Part shown: positions 1 through 9,800 of the stretch, one piece after another | Position numbering within the stretch: the first letter of the stretch is position 1 | How the letters are laid out: each line of letters starts with the position of its first letter | DNA from: Bryobacteraceae bacterium | GTDB taxonomy: Bacteria; Acidobacteriota; Terriglobia; Bryobacterales; Bryobacteraceae | Length of the DNA stretch: 64,000 bases | Direction of reading: 5' to 3' | NCBI GenBank assembly: GCA_026002875.1 | Contig: BPGE01000001.1 | Coordinates: 1,426,001 to 1,490,000, forward strand | The notes under the pieces: model-generated | Told to the model about the DNA's origin: nothing | Databases searched by the model: none | What the model saw: the letters and a program-made list of their open reading frames with translations, nothing else | Translations under genes and position numbers: made by a program

Positions 1-3000
1 ACGCTGACTGTGACGGCGCAAGGGTTCAAGCGCTCTACGCTGGGACCTTTCCGGCTGGAAGTGAACCAGACGGCCCGCGTCGACGTGAAGCTGGAAGTCG
101 GCGACACCACGCAGACGGTCGAGGTGCGCGACATCGCGCCGATCCTGCAGACGGAGTCGACGCAGACGGGCGACACGCTGACGTCGCAGAAGCTGACTTC
201 GCTGCCGCTCAAAGGACGCAACTTCGTGTCGATGACGCTGCTGATCCCCGGCGCGATCTCGCCCAACCCGGAGGCGACGAACAACCGCTTCGGCGCGCGT
301 CCCTACGTCAACGGCAATCGCGAGCAGACCAACAACTTCATGCTCGACGGCATTGATGTGAACGACTCGATCGACAACCGCGTCGGCTACTCGCCCAACG
401 TGGATGCGCTGGAAGAAGTGAAGGTGCTCACCGGCAACATGGGCGCCGACTACGGCAACGCCGGCGGCGCCACTGTGATGCTCACCATGAAGAGTGGCAC
501 CAACCAGTTCCGCGGCAACGTCTTCGAGTTCCTGCGCAACGAGAAGCTCGACGCCAACGGCTTCTTCCGCAACCGGAACGTGAACACGGCCAAGCGCCTC
601 GGCTACAAGCGCAACATCTTTGGCGGCACCCTCGGCGGGCCCATCCGGCGCGACAAGGCGTTTTTCTTCATCAACTACGAGGGAACCGAGCAGCGCACCA
701 GCGGGCCGGCGTCGGCCAGCGTCGCGCCTCAGGCCTGGCGCCAGGGCGATCTGAGCCAGTTCCCCAATGTCGTCCGCGACCCGGCCGCCGGCGGCGCGCC
801 GTTCCCCAACAAGCAGATTCCCCAATCGAGAATCGTCAACCCCGTGGCGCAGAAGCTGTTCTCCAGCCCCGACCTCTACCCGCTGCCGAACCAGGCCGGC
901 GCAGGCGCTCTCGGCGTCAGCGGCAATTACGCCTCTTCCACGGCCAGCAAGCTGATGAACCACCAGGGCGACGCCAAACTCGACTACCGGCTCAGCGACA
1001 AAGACAATCTGTCCGGCCGCATCAGTTGGGGCGAATACGAAAGCATCGGCAGCCGCACGGCGCTGCCGGTGAATATGACCAGCGGCCAGCTCGGTCCCAC
1101 GCGCTCCGGCGTCATCAACTGGGTGCGCACCTTCAGCCCCACCATCGTCAACGAAGCGCGCGTCGGCTTCTCGCGCATCATCATCAAGGACACCACCATC
1201 GACTGGTCGGGCAAGCTCGGCATGAACGGCAACCAGACCTTCGGCATTCCCGGCGGCCAGTCGGTCGCAGGGTTGAGCTCGGTCAGTCTCGGCAGCGGCT
1301 TGACGTCGGTGGGCGCCAGCGGCATCTTCTCCAACACCGCTGACAACAAGTACACTTACTACAACAACCTGACCTGGCAAAAGGGCCGCCAGCTGATCAA
1401 GATGGGCGGCCAGTTCATGCGCTACCAGCAGAATCGCTATTACTCGGGCAACAACGGCGTGCTCGGCCTGTTCACCTACAATGGCACGTACACCGGACTC
1501 GATTACGCGGACTTCCTGCTGGACCAGCTCGCTGCGAAGGGCCGCGGTTCGGCCACCGGCACCTGGGGCCACCGCTTCTGGCGCTCGGCCTTCTTCATCC
1601 AGGACGACTGGAAGTTGCGGCCCAACTTCACCCTGAACCTCGGCCTCCGCTACGAGTACATGCAGCCCATTTACGAAGTTGCAGACCGTCAGGTCAACGT
1701 GAATACTTACACGGGCGAGCTCCTTTACGCCGGCAAGAACGGCAACAGCCGCGCGTTGTACCGGCCGTACAAGAACCAGTGGATGCCGCGCATCGGCTTC
1801 GCCTGGACGCCGGGAATCCTGAACAACAAGCTGGTGATGCGCGCCGGCTGGGCCTACATGAGCTTCATGGAAGGCACCGGCGCCAACCTGCGCCTGCCGC
1901 TCAACCCGCCGTTCTTCATCGAGACCAACTTCTCTTACGACGTCAACGCTCCGGGCTCCATCCGCACCGGCTTCGCCGATGTCGTGACGGCGGATCTGAG
2001 ACTCGACATGCCGCGTCCGGCGGGCACGACGACGCCGCAGTTGCAGGGCCGCGCCTGGGATCTCGACCTCCGGCCGCAGACCACGTCCCAGATCAACTTC
2101 ACCCTGGAATACCAGATCGACAACGCCACTTCGATTTCGGCCGGCTACGTCGGCCAGAAGGGCACGCACCTCGTGGCGCCGGTGGAAGCCAACCAGCCGC
2201 TGCCCGGCACCGGCCCTGTCTCCACCTGGCCGAACCTGAACCTCCGCCGCCCGCTGATCAACAAGCTGCCCAACCTGGGCAACATCGCGCGCACGGAGTC
2301 TTCGGCGACGATGGACTACCACTCGCTCCAGCTCTCGGCACGCCGCCGCTACACGGCGGGCCTGGAGCTTCTGGCCAGCTACACGTTCGGCAAGACCCTC
2401 ACAGACAACCTCGGCTACTACGGCAGCGCCTTCACGCAGGGCGAGGGGGCCTACTGGCAGAACGCCTATGACCGCCGCGCCAACCGCGGCCGGGCGTTCT
2501 TCGATGCGCGCCACAACCTGTCCATCGGCGGCCTGTACGAACTGCCTTTCGGCAAGGGCAAGAAGTTCGGCTCCGACATGCCGAAAGCGGCCGATCTGCT
2601 GCTCGGCGGCTGGAACATCAACTCCATGGTTCTGGCGCACAGCGGCTTCCCCATCACCGTCCGCGCCATCGACCGCACCAGCCAGGCCGTGCGCGGCAAC
2701 GTTCGCGCCAACCGCTTCCGCACGCTCGTGAAGAACGAGTCGCTCGTCAATGTCGACAACTTCTTCGGCCTGCCCACCGACACCGCCGCCCGCACGGCGT
2801 TCTTCTGCCCGGCGGGCGTCGATGACGGCAAGTGCCCCTACGGCAACCCCGGCGACGGGCTGTTCGGCACCGCCAGCATCGGGACGGAAAATGCCCCGAG
2901 CTTCTTCTCGATGGACTTCTCCATCGGCAAGAAGTTCTACGTCACCGAGTCGAAGTACTTCGACTTCCGCACGGAGTTCTTCAACGTGCTGAACCATGTC

Positions 3001-3111
3001 AGCTGGGCGCCGCCGCCGGCCAACATCGGCTCGCCCGGCACCTTCGGCGCCGTCACTGCCCAGGTGCAGTCGCCGCGCAACATCCAGTTCGGCCTGAAGT
3101 TCTACTTCTGA
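1..3111 (+). CDS. TonB-dependent receptor, Oar-like (5' truncated by window edge)
   Basis: Outer-membrane TonB-dependent receptor of the large carboxypeptidase-regulatory-domain class common in Acidobacteria. The reading frame is open from base 1, so the signal peptide and most of the N-terminal regulatory domain lie outside the window. What remains starts at the end of that domain, continues into a plug region (LPLKGRNF and MLDGIDVND motifs, about residues 65-120) and then a long beta-barrel of alternating aromatic strands. It ends in a C-terminal phenylalanine (LKFYF), the usual outer-membrane sorting signature. About 1,036 residues are visible. The substrate cannot be read from the sequence; relatives import glycans or peptides. 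A strong intrinsic terminator follows 20 bases after the stop, so this is the last gene of its transcript. Confidence 0.93.
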   Translation, partial: TLTVTAQGFKRSTLGPFRLEVNQTARVDVKLEVGDTTQTVEVRDIAPILQTESTQTGDTLTSQKLTSLPLKGRNFVSMTLLIPGAISPNPEATNNRFGARPYVNGNREQTNNFMLDGIDVNDSIDNRVGYSPNVDALEEVKVLTGNMGADYGNAGGATVMLTMKSGTNQFRGNVFEFLRNEKLDANGFFRNRNVNTAKRLGYKRNIFGGTLGGPIRRDKAFFFINYEGTEQRTSGPASASVAPQAWRQGDLSQFPNVVRDPAAGGAPFPNKQIPQSRIVNPVAQKLFSSPDLYPLPNQAGAGALGVSGNYASSTASKLMNHQGDAKLDYRLSDKDNLSGRISWGEYESIGSRTALPVNMTSGQLGPTRSGVINWVRTFSPTIVNEARVGFSRIIIKDTTIDWSGKLGMNGNQTFGIPGGQSVAGLSSVSLGSGLTSVGASGIFSNTADNKYTYYNNLTWQKGRQLIKMGGQFMRYQQNRYYSGNNGVLGLFTYNGTYTGLDYADFLLDQLAAKGRGSATGTWGHRFWRSAFFIQDDWKLRPNFTLNLGLRYEYMQPIYEVADRQVNVNTYTGELLYAGKNGNSRALYRPYKNQWMPRIGFAWTPGILNNKLVMRAGWAYMSFMEGTGANLRLPLNPPFFIETNFSYDVNAPGSIRTGFADVVTADLRLDMPRPAGTTTPQLQGRAWDLDLRPQTTSQINFTLEYQIDNATSISAGYVGQKGTHLVAPVEANQPLPGTGPVSTWPNLNLRRPLINKLPNLGNIARTESSATMDYHSLQLSARRRYTAGLELLASYTFGKTLTDNLGYYGSAFTQGEGAYWQNAYDRRANRGRAFFDARHNLSIGGLYELPFGKGKKFGSDMPKAADLLLGGWNINSMVLAHSGFPITVRAIDRTSQAVRGNVRANRFRTLVKNESLVNVDNFFGLPTDTAARTAFFCPAGVDDGKCPYGNPGDGLFGTASIGTENAPSFFSMDFSIGKKFYVTESKYFDFRTEFFNVLNHVSWAPPPANIGSPGTFGAVTAQVQSPRNIQFGLKFYF

Positions 3112-3130
3112 GCCGCTCTGATTCGCTGCA

Positions 3131-3170
3131 GGGCGCCCTCCCCCCGGCGGGGGAGGGCGCCCTTTTCTTT
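3131..3170 (+). terminator. Rho-independent terminator after the TonB receptor
   Basis: A perfect 14-bp inverted repeat (GGGCGCCCTCCCCC at 3131-3144 with its complement at 3149-3162) encloses a 4-base loop and is followed directly by TTTTCTTTT. This is a textbook intrinsic terminator for the receptor gene that ends at 3111. Confidence 0.92.
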
Positions 3171-3331
3171 TCTCCTCCGCTGAACTCCCTGCGTGCGGAG
3201 ATATTTCGAGAAAATCAGGCCTGATAATCATGAATATGCCCGGGATTTTGCCCCGCTCAAGCCTCTGGCCAGACTGGAATTTTCCGCTCAATTCGCCCGT
3301 TCCGCACGCCTTTGCGCAACCGCGGCTGGTG

Positions 3332-3337
3332 TACACT
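3332..3337 (+). promoter_or_regulatory. Putative -10 box of a leaderless transcript (cytochrome gene)
   Basis: TACACT lies 7 bases upstream of the ATG at 3345. No Shine-Dalgarno sequence lies between them, so transcription would start at or next to the A of the start codon. No good -35 box is visible. Confidence 0.35.
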
Positions 3338-3344
3338 GTCCCGT

Positions 3345-3713
3345 ATGAAGACTGCTTGTGTACTGATGGCCCTTTCTCTTGCCGCGCCCGCCGCGCTGCC
3401 TGCCCTCGAAGATCCGCCGCCCCAGCACGTCCAGTGGATGAAGGAAAGCGCCCAGCTCCAGGACAGGATCCGCAACGGCCAGGACGTCGAGGCCAGCGCG
3501 AAGCGCATGCAGGCGCTTTATAAAGAAGTCGAGGCCTTCTGGGCCAAACGGAACTCCGACATCGCCGTCAAAGCCTGCCGCGACATCCAGGCGGCGGCTG
3601 CGAAGGTGGCCGCCGGAGACGCCAGCGCCGGCCGCGCCATCGGGGGAGGTTGCCGCAGCTGCCACGACCAGCACCGCGAGAAGATCTCCGACACCGTCTA
3701 CAAGATCAAATAG
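3345..3713 (+). CDS. Small exported c-type cytochrome
   Basis: A 122-residue protein with an N-terminal signal peptide (about residues 1-20, hydrophobic and Ala-rich) followed by a mostly helical domain. A single CxxCH haem c attachment motif lies near the C terminus (C103-R-S-C106-H107). The late single motif on a helical bundle resembles the cytochrome c' / cytochrome b562-like fold, in which a far N-terminal residue is the other ligand. The likely role is periplasmic electron transfer or gas/redox sensing; the partner is unknown. The ATG at 3345 is preferred over an upstream in-frame start because it begins the signal peptide. A short GC hairpin (3751-3767) after the gene could be a weak terminator. 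Confidence 0.8.
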   Translation: MKTACVLMALSLAAPAALPALEDPPPQHVQWMKESAQLQDRIRNGQDVEASAKRMQALYKEVEAFWAKRNSDIAVKACRDIQAAAAKVAAGDASAGRAIGGGCRSCHDQHREKISDTVYKIK

Positions 3714-3814
3714 CCGCATCCCAGCCGCGCAAGACCGGCCCTCACAGCTCAGGCGGGGCCTCCGCCTTCTCGCATGAAATCAGCGCGCATGAAAATCCCC
3801 GCGCCCCGTCCAGC

Positions 3815-3856
3815 GGGTTTCCCCTCCGCCCTGGCCGAGGGCTGCATCCCAACCGT
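3815..3856 (+). repeat. Solitary copy of the dispersed palindromic repeat
   Basis: The hairpin core CCCTCCGCCCTGGCCGAGGG (3822-3841) is followed by GCTGCATCCCAACCGT. Both match the A-type unit of the array near 29.7-30.8 kb, including the preceding GGGTTTC. One base of the left arm is changed (C for G), so the hairpin has one mismatch. This shows the repeat is dispersed and not confined to the array. Confidence 0.85.
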
Positions 3857-4216
3857 CTCCGCCACGGGCGCGAGAGCCAGCGGCGCACCGCCCAGCCTCG
3901 GCACGCGGGAGATTCGAAAGCCTGCAGATTTCAGCACTGCGGCCGCCGGCTGCCGGCCGCGGCCGGCAGGACTTTCGTTCACGCTCGTCCGGCAAACGGC
4001 CCCGGCGCTCCAGGCGGCAAAGCGGAGCGCTCCACCCTTCACGCCGAAGGCCTCATAGGTCCCGGTCCTCCGGCGCCCCGCTCGCAGGAGACTCTCTGGC
4101 CGCCGATTGCGCGTCCGCGGCGCTTCCGGTCCTCCACTGGCGCCTTCACGGTCAACTCTTGCACGCAACGGCATGCCCGGCGGTCTCCTGAAAATCTCCG
4201 GTCCGCCTCATCACGG

Positions 4217-4222
4217 TACTCT
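4217..4222 (+). promoter_or_regulatory. Putative -10 box of a leaderless transcript (yjbQ)
   Basis: TACTCT lies 7 bases upstream of the yjbQ ATG at 4230, with no Shine-Dalgarno sequence between. The spacing is the same as at the cytochrome gene. The -35 region is not recognisable. Confidence 0.35.
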
Positions 4223-4229
4223 GTGAAAC

Positions 4230-4649
4230 ATGGCGGTGTTTCAGAAGACGTTCCAGTTCTCCACCCGCGGCATGTGCGACGTGATCGACATCAGCGGCCA
4301 CGTGGAGCAGGCCGTTGCCGAAAGCGGCGTCCGGAAGGGAATCGTCAACGTCAGCGGTCTCGGTTCCACCCTCGGCATCACGACGATTGAATTCGAGCCC
4401 GGAGCCGTCCAGGACCTGCGCGAAGCCCTCGACCGCATCGCCCCCGTGCACGACCGCTACGCTCACAACGCCCGGTGGGGCGATCACAACGGCTTCTCGC
4501 ACCTGCGCAGCGCGCTGATGGGCGCATCAAAAACATTTCCCGTACAGAATGGCAAACTGCACACCGGCACGTGGCAGCAGATCGTCCTGTGCGATTTCGA
4601 CGACCGCCCCCGCCGCCGCGAAGTCACCGTCACCGTGATCGGAGAGTGA
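4230..4649 (+). CDS. yjbQ: YjbQ / UPF0047 family protein
   Basis: A 139-residue cytosolic protein covering the whole UPF0047 (YjbQ) family. The conserved N-terminal strand region, the GITTIE segment (about residues 48-53), the HNARWGDHNGFSHLRSALMG block and the C-terminal G-T-W-Q-Q-I-V-L-x-D-F-D segment are all visible. Members are trimers with a conserved metal-binding His cluster; some have been reported to have weak thiamine-phosphate synthase activity, but the physiological role is unclear. The ATG has no Shine-Dalgarno sequence and sits just downstream of a TACTCT box, so it may be read from a leaderless mRNA. It converges on the next gene with a single base between the stop codons. Confidence 0.9.
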   Translation: MAVFQKTFQFSTRGMCDVIDISGHVEQAVAESGVRKGIVNVSGLGSTLGITTIEFEPGAVQDLREALDRIAPVHDRYAHNARWGDHNGFSHLRSALMGASKTFPVQNGKLHTGTWQQIVLCDFDDRPRRREVTVTVIGE

Positions 4650-4650
4650 C

Positions 4651-6132
4651 TCAGTCCGGAGCCAGCCCCGCCGTCATCGCCGGCTCGCCCGCGCCCACCG
4701 CCGTCAGCGCGGTCTTCCTTTCCGGTTGCCGGTAGTCTTCCTTTCCCGCCGCCCGGCGGTACAGCCACCGGATGCCCAGCCCCGCCTGATAGACGGGATT
4801 GTTGAACGTGAAGTCGTGCGCCGCCGTCAGCATCACCTGGCGCACGACCCGCCCGAATCTCCCTGGCCTTGGCCCTTGCAGGGATTCAGGCGGGTCAGGG
4901 ATCTCCGCTGGCAGGCACCGGTTCAGCTTCATCACCGCCACCATGCCGTCCGTGCGCACAGTCTGGCCCGTCGACAGCCGCAGCGACGCCGGCACCCACG
5001 GGCGCGGCAGCATCGCGGCGGCTTCCACGCAGCCGGTGTGAAGCAGATCGTTGACCACCTTGGCGCGCTCGTTGTCGATCTCCGGATCGATCACATGAAT
5101 CAGCCTGCCGTTCGAGAAGGACCACGTGATGGCCTGATCATGCGTCGCCGCCCCGGCAAGCACGGGCCTGCCCTGCCATTCGCGCCCCGTGCTGAAGACG
5201 CGCATGTGATGCCGCTTCGAATAGTTGTTCAGGGACTTCGACAGCTCCAGCACGGCAGGGTTTTCGTCCATCAGCATCGGACTCATCGGCGCTTCCGGGT
5301 AGGGCGCCGACTCGGCCACGCTGCGGAACGTCCGCCACCCGCTCGACACTGTCAGCCGGTCTGCCCGGACCCACCCCGCGGCCCGCGCGGCTCTTTCCAG
5401 CCATTCCGCCTCGCCTATGAAGACCAGATTCACGACATCCGCCTTCCGGCGGACATCCGTCGTCGTGAGCCTCCACGTCATGTGCCGGATCAGGCTCTTC
5501 AGGCCGTCTTCTTCTTCCTCCGCCAGCGCTGCCGGAGCAGGCGGCGCCGCATGCGCCGCAGGCGCCACGATCAGCGGCGCCAGCGTCTCCAGCACCAGCT
5601 CCGTGGACGCTGGCAGGTAGATTTCCGCCTCCGGAAATCGCAGCGTCGCGTTGGTGGCGGCGGCCAGCACGGCCTGCAGCAGAGGATCCCAGATGAAAAC
5701 GTTCCTGGTGATCCCTGCAAGCCGGTGCCCCATCGGCGCTGTCGCACGGATGCCGACCAGCCGGCCGTCCCGGGTGACGGTCTCCCGTGCATTGTCTACC
5801 AGACGCAGGCGCGTCCGGATGGTTGCGCTCGGCCCCCCGGGCAGGTGGATCGTATGGAAATTCATCCGCAGCGACGCCCGCACCCGCCTCGTCCCCCAGC
5901 CGATCCGCCGCACCTCTTCCAGCCGCCCCTCCACGCTCGTTCCCTGCGGAACCAGCGTCCGCCCATCAACCATCAGTGGTGCGACCACCACGGCCCAGAC
6001 CGCGTCCCCGCTCCGGTTGGCGTAGGAAGAAACGGAGTTCAGAAGCCGGATTTCCAGGAGCGATCCCGGCGGCGCTGCCCCGAACAGTGCGGCTGCCTGC
6101 AGACAGAAGCAGGCGGCTGCCGCGAGCCTCAT
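4651..6132 (-). CDS. Exported protein with LssY C-terminal-like domain
   Basis: A 493-residue protein with an N-terminal signal peptide (MRLAAAACFCLQAAALFGA). The first half is beta-rich and resembles periplasmic domains on TrbI/pilus-like or channel-associated proteins. The second half contains the LssY-C signature: a KRHHMRVF segment, then GAATHDQAI, then HVIDPEIDNER. That domain also occurs on membrane-bound PAP2/DedA-type proteins; its biochemical function is unknown. No transmembrane anchor follows the signal peptide, so the protein is probably periplasmic. It stands alone, converging on yjbQ and divergent from the receptor at 6868. Confidence 0.75.
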   Translation of the reverse strand: MRLAAAACFCLQAAALFGAAPPGSLLEIRLLNSVSSYANRSGDAVWAVVVAPLMVDGRTLVPQGTSVEGRLEEVRRIGWGTRRVRASLRMNFHTIHLPGGPSATIRTRLRLVDNARETVTRDGRLVGIRATAPMGHRLAGITRNVFIWDPLLQAVLAAATNATLRFPEAEIYLPASTELVLETLAPLIVAPAAHAAPPAPAALAEEEEDGLKSLIRHMTWRLTTTDVRRKADVVNLVFIGEAEWLERAARAAGWVRADRLTVSSGWRTFRSVAESAPYPEAPMSPMLMDENPAVLELSKSLNNYSKRHHMRVFSTGREWQGRPVLAGAATHDQAITWSFSNGRLIHVIDPEIDNERAKVVNDLLHTGCVEAAAMLPRPWVPASLRLSTGQTVRTDGMVAVMKLNRCLPAEIPDPPESLQGPRPGRFGRVVRQVMLTAAHDFTFNNPVYQAGLGIRWLYRRAAGKEDYRQPERKTALTAVGAGEPAMTAGLAPD

Positions 6133-6764
6133 TCCGCCACCCGCGGGCTGCGGAGGTCTATTCCAGAATTTCTCTGCCAGGCCTCAGGACCGGCGGAACG
6201 CTTCCCCAGAGGCTTTCGTGCAAAGCGGTAGCCGGGCCTGTTCGCCATGCCTCTATTCTAATGGCATCATCTCTTGCGTCGCCCTTCGCTTCAAAAGCCG
6301 TGAAGAGGAAACCCGCTCCGCCGCCGTCCCGCCGTTCGTCTGCCCTGATGCCAGCATTCGCCCGGACCAGGCGCAGACGCCAGCCTGGACCGTGCCAGCG
6401 CACGCGCCGTCAGAGTGCCTGCTCCGGAGAGCTTCCCAGGAGCCGCCCCCCTGTCCCATCCGCAGCCTGGCCAGAGTCCGCGTTCCCGGAAAGCCGGCGC
6501 GGCATTTCCTTGTTGCCCTGAATCAGGAAGGCGCATCTTTGTAAGGCTTTACAGATCTTCCAGCCTGCAGGGCCATAATTCCACTGCACGAGGCTTGTTT
6601 TGCAGGCTGTCTGCGACCTTTGGGCGCGCTCGGGTGCGCCTCCGGGCTACGACACGGGAAGAGTGTTCCTGCTGCTGCAAAGAAATATCTAAATGTCTGA
6701 ATGTATTGATCTTTCAGGGGCGAGTTTCACCCATTTTTATCTGTTAATCGGGGGCGAAATAGTA
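6133..6764. other. Intergenic region without a recognisable gene
   Basis: The open frames here are short, mutually overlapping and unlike known families, so I call no gene. The right edge becomes AT-richer and leads into the promoter at 6765. Confidence 0.5.
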
Positions 6765-6793
6765 TTGACACACTAGTAGGGCTTCCATATACT
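6765..6793 (+). promoter_or_regulatory. Near-consensus sigma-70 promoter for the TonB receptor
   Basis: The -35 box TTGACA (6765-6770) and the -10 box TATACT (6788-6793) are separated by exactly 17 bases, in a locally AT-rich stretch. The predicted start near 6800 gives a leader of about 68 nt. That leader contains a 7-bp inverted repeat (GGCCGGA at 6809-6815 with TCCGGCC at 6836-6842) just before the ribosome-binding site of the receptor gene at 6868. Confidence 0.85.
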
Positions 6794-6867
6794 TGGTTAG
6801 GATCGGATGGCCGGAGAGCATCACCTGCCGTGCCGTCCGGCCCATGAGTGAATCTGCAAGGGGTCCA

Positions 6868-9800
6868 ATGAAAGAGACACTTGAAACCGTTAACAGAGCG
6901 GCGAGGCGGGAAGCGCGCGGCGCGCTGCGTTGCCTGGCAGCCATGGGGGCTGCCATCGCATTGCTGTGCGTCCTGGCGTTTCCTGCAGCGGCGCAATATG
7001 GCAGCGCATCCATCAGCGCCACTGTGGTGGATCGTACCGGCGGCGTGGTGCCGAACGCGAAAGTGGTTCTGAAGAACGAACAGACCGGCATCACGCGCGA
7101 GACGGTCACCAATTCCAGCGGCGTGTTTGTGTTCCCCTCCGTTCCCCCCGGCTCCTACACCGTGACCGTGTCGTTCACGGGGCTGGAAACCTGGGAGGGA
7201 AAAGGGATCGTGTTGACGCAGGGCGCGACCGTCAATCTTCCGAACGTGGTTCTTGAAGTCGCAGGAACGCGGCAGGAGATCCAGGTTTCGGAGGCGGCGG
7301 AAGTGGTTGTTCCGGTCGACTCCGGCCAGTTCAGCCAGACGCTGAACCGGCAGATGGTCGAGGATCTCCTCGTGGTCGGACGCAACGCGGCGGAACTGAT
7401 CCGCATCATGCCCGGCATGGCCATGACCAGCGGCCTGGGCCAGACGATGTGGAACAGCTACGTCACGGCGACCAACTCGGGGCCGATCGGCGCTTTTTCG
7501 GCCGCAGGCACGCAGCCGAATGGAGCCATGACCATGACCTCCGACGGCGCCAACCTGCTCGACCCGGGCAACCAGGGCACGCAGACTGCCAACATCAACC
7601 AGAACCAGGTGCAGGAAGTCACCATCCTCACCTCGGCCTACGGCGCCGAATTCGCCAAAGGTCCCGTGACCTTCCAGGCGATCGGCAAGAGCGGCGGTGC
7701 GCAGTTCCACGGCAGCGGGTACCTGTACGCGCGGCACGGGAAATTCAATGCGCTCGACAGCTTCCAGAAAAGCCAGGGGATCAAGAAAGAGTCGCCCGAC
7801 TTCATGTACGACAAATTCTTCTACCCCGGCGGCGATCTGGGCGGCCCGGTGCTCATTCCGGGCACGGGCTTCAACAAAAACCGCGACAAGCTCTTCTTCT
7901 ACACCGCTTACGAATACATGAAGCAGCAGCCCATCGGGCAGCTGCGCAGCTACTTTGTCCCGACCGACCAGATGCTGCAGGGCAACTTCAGCCGTGAGTA
8001 CCTGGACTCGCTCGGACCCAATTTCGCCAGTGCGCGCAGTCAGGCCAACACCCTGCCCGGTGGCAACGCCACCAGCCAGGATGGCATCGAGTTCCCCGGC
8101 GGGCGGGTTCCGGCCAGCCTGTTCGACAAGGATTCGATGGCTTACCTCAAGCTGTTCCCCAAGCCCAACGCCGACCCGCGCACCAACTCCTCTGGTTCCA
8201 ACTACCAGTTCCTGGCCAACCCTCCGCAGGACCGTTGGGAATACCGCATCCGCACGGACTACAACATCAGCCAGAACACGAAGCTGTTCTTCAGCTGGAA
8301 CCACCAGTCCGAGCTGCAGCAGAACCCCATCTCCATCTGGTGGACCATGCCCAGCTCCCTGCCGTATCCTTCTCCCCAGGATGCCCGGCAGACTTCCGAC
8401 GTCCTCAGCGCCAACCTCGTTCATGTCTTCAGCCCGACCCTGACGAATGAATTCATCTTCGCCAAGGCGCGCTTCCTGAACCCGGTCAAGCTGATGAATC
8501 CGGATGCGGTGAACCCGGCCAAGATCGGCTTCACCATGACCGGCCTGTTCGAGAATCCGTTCCTGCCTCAGATCCCCAACACCTACGGCTGGGGCAACTC
8601 GGCGGTCGGCTTCGCCACCTATCCGTACGGCGCTCCGTGGCCTGCCGGCGGCGCCAACGCCTTCGGCAAGCTCTCCGATACGCCCAACATCTCCAACAAC
8701 CTCACTAAACTGTGGGGCAAGCACACCCTCAAGACGGGCTTCTACTGGGATTTCGCCCGCAACAACCAGACCGGCGGCGGCTTCAACATGACGACGCAGG
8801 GCGGCGCGGCCTTCGAAAACTGGGGCGCGCGCAGCACCGGCAACCCGCTCGCCGACTGGATCACGGGCCGCATCACCCAGTTCGAGCAGATGCAGAACGC
8901 CCCGGTGACCGACTTCAAGTACTACACCTGGGCCTTCTACGTCAGCGACCAGTGGAAGGTCACCCGCCAGTTGACCCTCACGCTCGGCATGCGCTTCGAG
9001 CACCTCGGCAACTGGTTCCCGCTCGGCAATCACCCGGGCCTCGCCGTCTGGGATCCGGCCCGCTACGACAACACTTCCAATGCGAAGTCGTGGACCGGCC
9101 TTTCGTGGAACGCCATCGACAAGTCCATCCCGAAGTCGGGCTGGCCCTCGCGGACCCTGTTCCCCGAGCCCCGCTTCGGTTTTGCGTATGACCTGATGGG
9201 CGACGGCAAGACCGTGCTGCGTGGCGGCGCTGGCCTCTACCGCTACCAGATCGCATACAACACGGTCAGCGGCCAGACCTACAGCGCCCCCCTGGACATC
9301 CCGCAGTACGGCACCCTCTGGGGTTGCTGCGTCGGCTGGCACCAGTTCAAGCAGTACTCGCCGGCTCTCGGTCCGTCGGGCCTCGGCTCCAGCGTCGATC
9401 CGCTGCTCAAGGGCGACGACCGGACTCCCTATACCTGGACCTACAACTTCACCATCTCCCGCCGCCTGCCGTGGCGGAGCGTGGCGGAGTTCCAGTATCA
9501 GGGCAACCGCAGCGAGGATATGCTGATCCGCGGCGCTCTGGGCAACATCAACGCCATTCCGTTCCGCGCGTTCTTCGGGCCCAATCCGAGGACCGGACAG
9601 GTTCTTGATCCGTTCTCCTCTGATTTCCCCGTCAACGACTACCGCCCGCTGGCCAACTACAGCGACGTCTCGCTTATCCAGCACGGCAGTTACTCGCGCT
9701 ACAACGCCTTCATCGCCACCTGGCAGAAGCAGTCCGGCCGGGTCACCTTCACCACCAACTACACCTTCAGCAAGGTGCTCGGCGTCCGCGACAACGTGTC

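Larger units (their letters stand above)
3714..4229. other. Intergenic region with one copy of the palindromic repeat
   Basis: I see no convincing gene in these 516 bases. They hold a small hairpin after the cytochrome gene (3751-3767) and one diverged copy of the palindromic repeat that forms the large array at 29.3-32.3 kb (see 3815-3856). Confidence 0.6.
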
